This document shows, in pieces, positions 48,941 through 56,424 of a stretch of DNA of 64,000 nucleotides. The stretch comes from Streptomyces atroolivaceus (GTDB lineage: Bacteria; Actinomycetota; Actinomycetes; Streptomycetales; Streptomycetaceae). Positions within the stretch are counted from its first letter, which is position 1. Each line of letters starts with the position of its first letter. The stretch lies in assembly GCF_000717025.1 (NCBI RefSeq), contig NZ_JNXG01000002.1, positions 310,001 to 374,000 of the forward strand. Direction: 5' to 3'. The notes under the pieces were generated by a model, which ran no database searches, was not told the origin of the DNA, and saw nothing but the letters and a program-made list of their open reading frames with translations. A program made the position numbers and the translations under genes.

Positions 48941-49803
48941 GGGCGCACCCGCTCCTTCGTCAGGGGGACCGGCGCCGCCGCCGGAGGGACGACCGGGTTC
49001 CGGTGCCGTACGGGGGACGGAGGGCGGCTGCCCTCCGTACGCGGAAGCCACCGCGTGAGCCGGCGGCCCAGCAGCTCCACCGCCGTGGAGGTGATCCAGC
49101 CGAGCAGGCCGATCGTGGCCATGCCGACGAAGACCCCCGGATAGTCGACGACCGTGTAGTCCTGCCAGGTGCGGTAGCCGACCCCGTACTCGCCGGAGAT
49201 CATCTCGGCGGAGATCACACAGATCCACGACACCCCGATGCCGACGGAGAGCCCGCCGAGGATGCCGGGGAGGGCGCCGGGCAGGACGACGGAGCCGAGG
49301 ATCCGCCACCGGCCGCCGCCCATGGTCAGGACCGCCTCCTCCCACACCGGGGTGAGTGCCCGGACCGCGTGCCGGGTGGAGACCATGACGGGGAAGAACG
49401 CCGCCGTGCAGGTGATGAAGACGATTCCCTGCTCGTTGCTGGGGAAGAGCAGGATCGCCACGGGCACCAGTGCGATCGCCGGGACCGGGCGGATCACTTC
49501 GAGAACGGGCCCCAGCAGGTCCGAGGCGATCCGGGACCGTGCGACGGCCGTGCCGACCGTGATGCCGAGGACGGCGGCCAGGGCGAAGCCGGTGACGATC
49601 CGGGTCAGGCTGTCGGTGAGGTCCTGCCAGTACGCGTCGCTGCCGAGCCGGTCCCCGAACGCCCGGGCCACATCGGTCACCGTCGGGAACTGCTCGAAGC
49701 GCAGCCACAGATTGACGTCGTAGGAGGTCAGCAGCTGCCAGACGCCGAGCGCGGCCGCCAGGGAAAGCCCCCGGAGCGCGATCGACCACCGCCGCGCCCT
49801 CAT
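48937..49803 (-). CDS. ABC transporter permease (SsuC/TauC type)
   Basis: 288 residues from ATG 49803, which overlaps the lipoprotein stop. Six membrane spans. The EAA loop is present as EEAVLTMGGGRWRILGSVVLPGALPGILGGL, of the sulfonate/taurine/nitrate family. The last 35 residues form a Pro/Arg-rich cytoplasmic tail. It forms the membrane channel of the importer. Confidence 0.92.
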   Translation of the reverse strand: MRARRWSIALRGLSLAAALGVWQLLTSYDVNLWLRFEQFPTVTDVARAFGDRLGSDAYWQDLTDSLTRIVTGFALAAVLGITVGTAVARSRIASDLLGPVLEVIRPVPAIALVPVAILLFPSNEQGIVFITCTAAFFPVMVSTRHAVRALTPVWEEAVLTMGGGRWRILGSVVLPGALPGILGGLSVGIGVSWICVISAEMISGEYGVGYRTWQDYTVVDYPGVFVGMATIGLLGWITSTAVELLGRRLTRWLPRTEGSRPPSPVRHRNPVVPPAAAPVPLTKERVRP

Positions 49804-51173
49804 GACGCGCGGGCCAGTTCGAGCGCGGTCGCGTACGGGACGACACGGGCGCCGGGGTGCGCGGCGGCATCCGCGCGGGCGGCGGCCCCGGTGACGTACG
49901 GCCGCAGCTCCGGCCCGTCCGACACCCAGACCGCCCGGTCCGCGAACCACAGGGTGCCGGTGCCCGCGTCGGGGACGTACGCGGCCCGGACCTCGCCCCG
50001 GTGCCCGGCGGCGTACCGCAGGACCTCGGCGGGGGTCGCGAACGCCGACGTGGTGTCCTTGCCCATCAGCCAGACCTCGCCGCCGCGGGCGGCGGGCGGG
50101 CCGGCGGCCCGTGCCTTCGCGTAGGCGGAGCCGTACACCCGCTTCACGTACTGCTCGTCGACGAAGGAGCCGACGTCCACGTCCCCGATCAGCTTCGCCG
50201 AACGCAGCACCGGGACGTCCTTCTCGAGCGCGGCCACCAACGCGGGTTTCACCGTCGTGTCGAAGGTGGCGATGCCCTGAGGGCCGTTGTAGAGATGGAC
50301 GACCTCGGCCGGCAGACCCGTCGCCTTCGCCACCGACTCGGAGGCCGCCACCGGGTGCGCGTGCAGGTACTCCGTCGCCCGGCCCTGCGCCCGGAGGAAG
50401 TCCTCCAGCACGGCGGGCCGCTTCTTCGCGAAGTCCTCGACGACGGTGACCCCGTGGAAGGTCGGGAGATTCAGCTCCGCCCCGTCGTAGAGCGCCTTCG
50501 CCCGGCCCTGGAAGGCCAGCAGCCCCGGCCACGCCACGAACTGCGACAGGGCGTCGGCGCTGCCGGCCTGGAGGGCCGACGCCCCCACCGCGGGCTGCTG
50601 GTTGAGCTTGCGGATGTCCTTCTCCGGGTCGAGCCCGGCCTGCTGGAGCGCACGGACGAGCGTTCCGTCGGCGGCCGAGCCGACGCTCGTGGAGACCTTC
50701 TTGCCCCGCAGGTCCTTCAAGGAGCCGAGATCCGAGTCAGTGCCGGTCACCACGGTGTTGAGACCGCCGCGCAGGTTGTAACCGGTGACCGAGACCAGCT
50801 TGGTCGGACGGTTCAGCTGTTTGCCGCGGGCCGCGTTGATCAGCAGCGGGAAGTCGCCCATCGAGCCGATGTCGATCTTCCCCGCGGTCATCTGGGCGGT
50901 GATCGGTGCGCCGGTCGCGTAGTCCTGCCACTTCACCTCGTACGTGACGCCGTCCCGCTCGCCCCGGGCGCGCAGTTCGTCCTCGAAGTAGCCGAGCGAG
51001 CGCAGCAGGGTGCCCGCCGTGACGGTGTTGATGGTCCTGGACTGATAGCCGACGGTCACCGTGACCGTGCCGTCGTCACCCGCGCTCGCCTCGCCGCCGC
51101 AGCCCGCCATGAGCGGGACGAGCAGGGCGGAGGCCAGCAGGGCCCCGGCAGTACGGCTTGCCGTGCGTCGCAT
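49800..51173 (-). CDS. Substrate-binding lipoprotein with sulfonate-type domain and C-terminal NosL-like domain
   Basis: 457 residues. The signal peptide ends at the lipobox LMAGC (Cys near residue 25), so it is a lipoprotein. Residues about 38-355 are an SsuA/TauA/NMT1-like binding protein: VGYQSRTINTVTAGTLLRSLGYF at the start, MTAGKIDIGSMGDFPLLIN, DLRGKKVSTSVGSAADG. The last 90 residues (about 365-457) depart from the family and resemble NosL: GEVWLMGKDTTSAFATPAEVLRY, GEVRAAYVPDAGTGTL and a final ARVVPYATALELARA. NosL domains bind copper and are not usual on ABC binding proteins. The single Met in place of the NosL CxMC set means metal binding is unproven. It overlaps the permease start by 4 bp. 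Confidence 0.82.
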   Translation of the reverse strand: MRRTASRTAGALLASALLVPLMAGCGGEASAGDDGTVTVTVGYQSRTINTVTAGTLLRSLGYFEDELRARGERDGVTYEVKWQDYATGAPITAQMTAGKIDIGSMGDFPLLINAARGKQLNRPTKLVSVTGYNLRGGLNTVVTGTDSDLGSLKDLRGKKVSTSVGSAADGTLVRALQQAGLDPEKDIRKLNQQPAVGASALQAGSADALSQFVAWPGLLAFQGRAKALYDGAELNLPTFHGVTVVEDFAKKRPAVLEDFLRAQGRATEYLHAHPVAASESVAKATGLPAEVVHLYNGPQGIATFDTTVKPALVAALEKDVPVLRSAKLIGDVDVGSFVDEQYVKRVYGSAYAKARAAGPPAARGGEVWLMGKDTTSAFATPAEVLRYAAGHRGEVRAAYVPDAGTGTLWFADRAVWVSDGPELRPYVTGAAARADAAAHPGARVVPYATALELARAS

Positions 51174-51188
51174 GGGAGGTGGTGCCTT

Positions 51189-51416
51189 TCACCGGAGGAG
51201 GTAGGGCATGTTGACCGTGACCGCGTCGGTGGGACACCGGGCCGCGCACGGGCCGCAGTACCAGCACTCGTCGACGTGCATGTACGCCTTGCCGCTGTCC
51301 GGGTGGATGGCCAGGGAGTCGAGCGGACACATGTCGACGCAGAGGGTGCAGCCGTCGATGCACTTGGACTCGTCGATGGTCACGGGCACGTCGGCCCGCT
51401 GGGGCGCCAGAGGCAT
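51189..51416 (-). CDS. Two-[4Fe-4S] ferredoxin, AprB-like
   Basis: 75 residues from ATG 51416 (GGAG 6 bases upstream). Eight Cys form two clusters: CIDGCTLCVDMCP (Cys-x3-Cys-x2-Cys-x3-Cys) and CWYCGPCAARCP. The DECWYCGPC spacing resembles adenylylsulfate reductase beta, in which the second cluster sits next to the flavoprotein. It lacks the AprB tail. It lies between the GntR gene and the transporter, in the same transcription unit as the AprA-like flavoprotein 3 kb downstream. Its probable role is electron carrier for that enzyme. Confidence 0.88.
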   Translation of the reverse strand: MPLAPQRADVPVTIDESKCIDGCTLCVDMCPLDSLAIHPDSGKAYMHVDECWYCGPCAARCPTDAVTVNMPYLLR

Positions 51417-51447
51417 GGCGGTCTCCAGGAAAGAGGGGGAAGGGGGT

Positions 51448-52218
51448 TCAGCCGGCCCTGTGCAGCAGGCCGCTCATGCTGATGCGGTCACCGCGGAACC
51501 GGATGAACTCCAGGTCCACGGGGCGCCCGTCACGGAGATGGGTGAGGCGTTCCAGCATCAGGACGGCGGAACCGTGCGGGGTCTCCAGGACGGCGGCGGA
51601 GTGCGCGTCGGCGTTGACGGCCTCCAGGGTGATCTCGGCCGTGCCGAGCGGCTGCCCCGTGAGGGTCTCCAGCAGCCGGAAGACGTCGGTGTTCTCCAGG
51701 TCGCAGCCGAGCAGGCCGGTCCCGATGTCCATGGGTACGTAGGTGAGGTCGAGGGAGAGCGGCAGCCCGTTCAGCAGCCGGCGCCGCTCGATGTAGAGCA
51801 CGTCGGTGTGCTCCGCGATCCGGAGACGCCGCGCCACCGGCCCCGGTGCGGGGACGGGGCCGACGGTACGGACCTCGTTGGTGACCCGGCCGTGTTCGCG
51901 GAGGGTCTCGGCCAGGCCCTGGAGCCGGTCGAGGCGGTGCGGGTACCTCTCGCCGGCGACGACGGTGCCGACACCCGGCTGCCGTTCCACCAGACCTTCG
52001 GCGCGCAGCAGGTCCAGGGCCTGGCGGACGGTGTTGCGAGAGACGCGGTAGTCGCTGCCGATCGCGTCCTCGAGGGGCAGTACGCCACCCGGGAAGCCGC
52101 CGGTGCGCACCTGATGGCGCAGCAGGTCGGCCAGCAGCCGGGCATGGTCCGCGCGCAGCCGGCGCCGACGGGCGGCGGCGACGGGCACGGTGTGCTCACG
52201 GGTGCGTTCGGCTGGCAT
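51448..52218 (-). CDS. GntR-family regulator with UTRA ligand domain
   Basis: 256 residues from ATG 52218; a second in-frame ATG at 52230 adds four residues. The winged helix at about 18-85 contains YRVSRNTVRQALDLLRAEGLVERQPGVGTVV, the GntR signature. The UTRA domain (about 100-255) shows YIERRRLLNGLPLSLDLTYVPMDIG. It is 31 bp upstream of the ferredoxin and on the same strand, so it is probably the local and autogenous regulator of the locus. Just upstream, GCAACACTGTGGCAACAC (52251-52268 on the minus strand) repeats GCAACAC with an 11-bp step and might be its operator. Confidence 0.9.
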   Translation of the reverse strand: MPAERTREHTVPVAAARRRRLRADHARLLADLLRHQVRTGGFPGGVLPLEDAIGSDYRVSRNTVRQALDLLRAEGLVERQPGVGTVVAGERYPHRLDRLQGLAETLREHGRVTNEVRTVGPVPAPGPVARRLRIAEHTDVLYIERRRLLNGLPLSLDLTYVPMDIGTGLLGCDLENTDVFRLLETLTGQPLGTAEITLEAVNADAHSAAVLETPHGSAVLMLERLTHLRDGRPVDLEFIRFRGDRISMSGLLHRAG

Positions 52219-52370
52219 GCGCTGGACCATACCGACGGGGTGCGGACGATGGTGTTGCCACAGTGTTGCGCCACCTGAGAGCGCCGGGCGCAACGCCCTG
52301 ACCAGGCATGTTCCGCTCGGCCGGTGAAGATCTGCCACCCGGACGACCACCCCTCGGACACCCGGGGACG

Positions 52371-53054
52371 TCAGTCGCCGCCCCCACCACCGCCGCCCCC
52401 ACCACCGCCGTCCCCGCCACCGGCCCGGGCCGCCTTGTCCTGGCGCACGTTGCGGTGCACGGCCGAAGCGGGCCACTCCTCGCGGGCCAGGGTCCTCGAC
52501 GCCGCGCGCGTGCGGCGGTCGCCCTGCCTCACCACCGACGGCAGCTCCACCGCCGCCGCCAGCGCCGCGAGCAGCCGGTCCCGGCGGTCGGGGAAGCCCG
52601 CCGCGCGGGACTCCTCGAAACGCCGCCGCACCTCCGGTGCCGGGGAGGCGGGGCCCGACGGGTGGCGGTGGAACGGGAACAGGCCCAGGAAGCGGCGGGT
52701 CTCCCTGCGCAGGACGCCGCGCTCCACCAGGGCGTCCAGATACAGCCCTTCGGCCCGCCGCCCCGCCTGCCGCACCCAGCGCCCGGCCGGAACCCCCGAG
52801 CCGAATCTGTTCTTGCCCGGCGGCGGAAGGCTGCGCAGGAACACCGCGAGCAGCGGGTCCGGCGGGTCCAGCGGGTTCACGACCACCACCCGGCCACGCT
52901 CCTCGGCGATCCGCCCCTGTAGCTCCAGCTCCGCGAGTACGGCCCCGGCGACGCCGTACTCCAGGAACCGGCCCCGGCAGTACGGCTTGCCGCGTACGGG
53001 ATCCAGGGCGAGCAGCAGCAGAGCCTCGGGGAGTGTGGGCCCGGTGCCGTTCAC
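52371..53054 (-). CDS. GOLPH3/VPS74-like (GPP34) family protein
   Basis: 227 residues, ATG 53054 overlapping the fumarylacetoacetase stop (ATGA). The start LPEALLLLALDPVRGKPY, the helix GVAGAVLAELELQGRI and the RDRLLAALAAAVELPSVV block are those of bacterial GPP34 proteins, related to the eukaryotic phosphatidylinositol-4-phosphate binding Golgi protein. The bacterial role is unknown. The last 15 residues are almost all glycine with Asp. Translational coupling to a tyrosine-degradation enzyme is curious and probably incidental to function. Confidence 0.85.
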   Translation of the reverse strand: MNGTGPTLPEALLLLALDPVRGKPYCRGRFLEYGVAGAVLAELELQGRIAEERGRVVVVNPLDPPDPLLAVFLRSLPPPGKNRFGSGVPAGRWVRQAGRRAEGLYLDALVERGVLRRETRRFLGLFPFHRHPSGPASPAPEVRRRFEESRAAGFPDRRDRLLAALAAAVELPSVVRQGDRRTRAASRTLAREEWPASAVHRNVRQDKAARAGGGDGGGGGGGGGGGD

Positions 53055-54280
53055 GGCGAGGCCGTGATCCGTCCGGTGACCTCACCGAGCCCGACCCGCG
53101 TGCCGTGCGGCCCGGGGGCCCACGCCGTCAGGGTGACGGTGTCGCCGTCCTCCAGGAACGTCCGCTTGCCCTCGGCCAGGTCCAGCGGGTCGCGGCCGTT
53201 CCAGGTGAGCTCGAGCAGGGAGCCCCGCTGTCCGGGCTCGGCGCCGCTGACGGTGCCGGAGCCGTAGAGGTCACCCGTGCGCAGCGAGGCGCCGTTCACC
53301 GTCATCTGGGCCAGTTGCTGGGCCGCTGTCCAGTACATGGAGGCGAACGGAGGCTCGGAGACGGTCTGCCCGTTGATCTCCACGGAGATCCGGATGTCGA
53401 AGCCGCCCGGCTCCTCGTCGTCCGCGTCCTCCAGATACGGGAGCAGCTCGGCATCCCGCACGGGCGGTGCCGTGCGGGCCGCGTCCAGCGCCTCCAGCGG
53501 GGTGACCCACGCCGACACGGAGGTGGCGAAGGACTTGCCGAGGAAGGGGCCAAGCGGCACGTACTCCCAGGCCTGGATGTCCCGCGCCGACCAGTCGTTG
53601 AGCAGCGAGAGCCCGAAGACGTGCTCGCGGAAGTCCCCGAGCGCCACGGGCACCCCCTGCTCCGAGGGGACGCCCACGACGAAGCCGACCTCGGCCTCGA
53701 TGTCCAGCTTCACCGAGGGGCCGAAGACCGGGGCGGGATCGGCCGGCGCCTTGCGCTGCCCGGACGGGCGCACCACGTCCGTACCGGAGACGACGACCGT
53801 GCCGGCCCGCCCGTGGTACCCGATCGGCAGGTGCTTCCAGTTGGGGGTGAGGGCCGCCCCGTCGGGGCGGAAGATCCTGCCCACGTTGGTGGCGTGGTGC
53901 TCGCTCGCGTAGAAGTCGACGTAGTCCGCGACCTCGTACGGCAGGTGCAGGGTCACCGAGTCCAGCGGGTACAGCAGCGGCTCCAGGTCCGGCCGGTGGG
54001 ACGGGACCGTCACCCACGCCGTCAGGGCACGCCGCACATCCCGCCAGGCGGTGCGCCCCGCCGCAAGCAGCGGCATCAGGCTCGGCTGCGCCAGCAGCCG
54101 GGCGTACGGCGAACCGAGGGCGTGTGCCGCTGCTCCGGCGTCCAGCACATGCGCGCCGACACGGACTCCGACCCTTCGGTCCTCGGGGTGCCCGGGGGTG
54201 GAGAACACGCCGTACGGAAGGTTGTGCGGACCGAAGGGATCGCCCTCGGCCAGGTCGAGCGGGCTGCTCTGCTCGGGCAT
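53051..54280 (-). CDS. fahA: Fumarylacetoacetase
   Basis: 409 residues from ATG 54280. The N-terminal SH3-like domain (about 1-115) precedes the FAH fold, with DFYASEHHATNVGRIFRP (catalytic His and metal ligand), IGYHGRAGTVVVSGTDVVRPSGQ and the DIEAEVGFVVGVPSE metal-binding strand, then LNDWSARDIQAWEYVPLGPFLGKSF. It hydrolyses 4-fumarylacetoacetate to fumarate and acetoacetate, the last step of tyrosine/homogentisate degradation. Length agrees with full-size FAH. Other tyrosine genes are not in the window. Confidence 0.95.
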   Translation of the reverse strand: MPEQSSPLDLAEGDPFGPHNLPYGVFSTPGHPEDRRVGVRVGAHVLDAGAAAHALGSPYARLLAQPSLMPLLAAGRTAWRDVRRALTAWVTVPSHRPDLEPLLYPLDSVTLHLPYEVADYVDFYASEHHATNVGRIFRPDGAALTPNWKHLPIGYHGRAGTVVVSGTDVVRPSGQRKAPADPAPVFGPSVKLDIEAEVGFVVGVPSEQGVPVALGDFREHVFGLSLLNDWSARDIQAWEYVPLGPFLGKSFATSVSAWVTPLEALDAARTAPPVRDAELLPYLEDADDEEPGGFDIRISVEINGQTVSEPPFASMYWTAAQQLAQMTVNGASLRTGDLYGSGTVSGAEPGQRGSLLELTWNGRDPLDLAEGKRTFLEDGDTVTLTAWAPGPHGTRVGLGEVTGRITASP

Positions 54281-54390
54281 CTGTCGCTGCCCCTTTCCAG
54301 TCGCTTGAGGAACACGTTACGTCGGCGTCGCCGGTCGGCGGCAGTGCCTCAAGTAGGCGTAATGCCCGGAAAGTTACCTGATAACCCCGG

Positions 54391-56415
54391 TCAGCCCGCC
54401 GTGCGGGGGATCCTCTTCTCCCAGGTCCGGTGGAAGACGACCTCGTCGCCGTCCCTGCACACGACCTCGTTGGACGTGATGAAGTCCTCCGCGTCCGCGC
54501 TCGTCTCGGAACGTGTCTCGATCCGCACGTCCCAGGACATCTCGGGCCGGTGCAGCCGGATCGTCCAGTCCGAACGGGCCCTGGCCGACAGCGGGTCGTC
54601 CTCCTGGACCGTGTACGTCTCCAGCGCGTCCTCGGTGAACTCCAGCCCGTCGGGGTAGACGCGCGTGCCGCCGTAGCGCGGATCGACCTCCAGACGCCAT
54701 TCGCCCTTGGCCACGTCACGGACCACCAGACGCTCGGGGCGCTGCTCGTCGAGCGTGACCGGGAAGACCACGCCGAGCGGCTCCGCCTGCTCCGGTTCAC
54801 CGAAGGTGATCGCGGGGTCCTCGGTGTGCCGGCGCACCGGGAGCTCGACGAGGCTGCCCTCCGCCTCGAGCGTGAAGCCCGCCGAGCCGGCCTGGGGCCA
54901 GATCCACGGCCAGTACGAGGAGGAGACGGCGAGCCTGATCCGGTGGCCGGGCGGGAAGGTGTGCCCGATGCCGTTCAGCTGGAAGGTCACGTACTCGGTC
55001 TCCCCGACGGGCCAGTCCTCCGCGCGGTCGCGCCCGTGACGGGTGGCCAGGTTGAGGGCCCCGCGGGTCACCAGGGTGGAGGCGCCGTCCGGGGCCACGT
55101 CACAGAGCCGGGCGATCACCTGGCCACGCGGTACGTCCATCCGGAGCAGGAGCGTCACCTGTGGACGGCCGAGGATCTCGATCGGGGCGTCCTCGACGGG
55201 AAACTCGAAGCACACCGACTTGGCGTCCTCGTCCCGCTGGTCGGGCGGCAGGTCGGCGTCGTTGCCGAACGGGAAGAAGCGCCCCGCGTCCAGCCCGGTC
55301 TGCTGCGGTGAGCGGACGGTCCGCGGCCCGCCCTCCAGGCCGTACGTGACCGGAGCGACGTTCTCGGACGGCCAGGCCGCGTCGCCGACCCAGCGGCCGG
55401 GCAGTGTCTCGTAGACCGTGGCGGGGCGGTGCGAGCCGCTGATCCAGGACCGCAGCAGGGGCTCGTTCATCACCCCGGTGTCCTCGTCCTTGAGGTGCTG
55501 GTCCCACCAGCGCAGCGTCTCCTGGAGGAAGCCGATCGCGGGCCCCGGTGGGAGGCCGCGGTCCGGGTACTGGTGCGACCAGGGGCCGATCAGCCCGCGC
55601 ACCTGCCCGGGGTCCAGATGCTCGACGAGCCTCAGGACGGTGTCGCGGTACGGGTCGTGCCAGCCGCCCACCGCCAGGACCTTCGCCTCGATGGCGCCGT
55701 AGTCCTCGCAGACGCTGCCGTGCTTCCAGTAGTCGTCACGGGTCTGGTGCGCCAGCCACGTGTGGATGAAGGGCTCCACCTTCTCGAGCCGCCGCAGCCA
55801 CATGTCCCGCCAGTCGTCGCCGACGTCGGCCGGGTCCGGGGGCCGGGAGACGAAGGCCAGCATGGTGGAGGCCCAGGCGTGCATGTCCACACCGAGGACG
55901 GAGCCGCCCATGTAGTGGACGTCGTTGTCGTAGCGGTCGTCGGCCGAGCACACGGTGACGACCGCCTTCAAGGGCTCCGGTGCGAGCGCGGCGATCTGGA
56001 GCGAGTTGAAGCCGCCCCAGGAGATGCCGAACATGCCGACCTTCCCGGAGCACCACTCCTGCTGGGCCAGCCAGTGCACGACGGCGACGCCGTCGGCGAG
56101 CTCCGTCGCGTCGTACTCGTCGCCCGGCACGCCCTCGCTGTTGCCGTGCCCCCGGACGTCGACGCGCACGGAGGCGTAGCCGTGGCCCGCGTACCAGGGG
56201 TGGCGCTGCCAGTCGCGCGGAGCGGTCCAGTCGCTGAGCCGGTAGGGCAGGTACTCCAGCAGCGCGGGCACCGGTTCGTCGGTGACCGGCCGCCAGATCC
56301 TGGCGTACAGCTGTGTGCCTCCCCCAGAGCCTCCGGCCTGGGAGGTGCCCCCATCCAACGGGATGTAGAGGTCCTCATGGGTGGTCTCGTACGGGAAATC
56401 GGTGCGGATGTGCAT
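54391..56415 (-). CDS. CocE/NonD-family serine hydrolase
   Basis: 674 residues. The alpha/beta-hydrolase part (about 10-340) has nucleophile Ser132 in GISWGG, DVRGHGNSEG and the GPWSHQYPD region that carries the catalytic His. The C-terminal jelly-roll domain (about 370-660) is the X-Pro dipeptidyl peptidase C-terminal type (LRMDVPRGQVIARLCDV, FPPGHRIRLAVSSSYWPWIWP). No signal peptide. Residues 22-34 hold a Gly-rich insert encoded by a streptomycete palindromic repeat. It is translated 9 bp after the POT transporter, so a role in handling imported di/tripeptides or acyl esters is likely. Confidence 0.9.
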   Translation of the reverse strand: MHIRTDFPYETTHEDLYIPLDGGTSQAGGSGGGTQLYARIWRPVTDEPVPALLEYLPYRLSDWTAPRDWQRHPWYAGHGYASVRVDVRGHGNSEGVPGDEYDATELADGVAVVHWLAQQEWCSGKVGMFGISWGGFNSLQIAALAPEPLKAVVTVCSADDRYDNDVHYMGGSVLGVDMHAWASTMLAFVSRPPDPADVGDDWRDMWLRRLEKVEPFIHTWLAHQTRDDYWKHGSVCEDYGAIEAKVLAVGGWHDPYRDTVLRLVEHLDPGQVRGLIGPWSHQYPDRGLPPGPAIGFLQETLRWWDQHLKDEDTGVMNEPLLRSWISGSHRPATVYETLPGRWVGDAAWPSENVAPVTYGLEGGPRTVRSPQQTGLDAGRFFPFGNDADLPPDQRDEDAKSVCFEFPVEDAPIEILGRPQVTLLLRMDVPRGQVIARLCDVAPDGASTLVTRGALNLATRHGRDRAEDWPVGETEYVTFQLNGIGHTFPPGHRIRLAVSSSYWPWIWPQAGSAGFTLEAEGSLVELPVRRHTEDPAITFGEPEQAEPLGVVFPVTLDEQRPERLVVRDVAKGEWRLEVDPRYGGTRVYPDGLEFTEDALETYTVQEDDPLSARARSDWTIRLHRPEMSWDVRIETRSETSADAEDFITSNEVVCRDGDEVVFHRTWEKRIPRTAG
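56315..56352. repeat. Palindromic CCTCCCCCAG/CTGGGAGG element inside a coding region
   Basis: A 38-bp imperfect inverted repeat (GTGCCTCCCCCAG...CTGGGAGGTGCCCCC) falls in the N-terminal codons of the CocE-type gene, in frame. Units of this look recur in Streptomyces genomes. It adds about 12 residues (GGTSQAGGSGGG) between the usual YIPLD and TQLYARIW. Confidence 0.6.
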
Positions 56416-56424
56416 GGCGGTACC

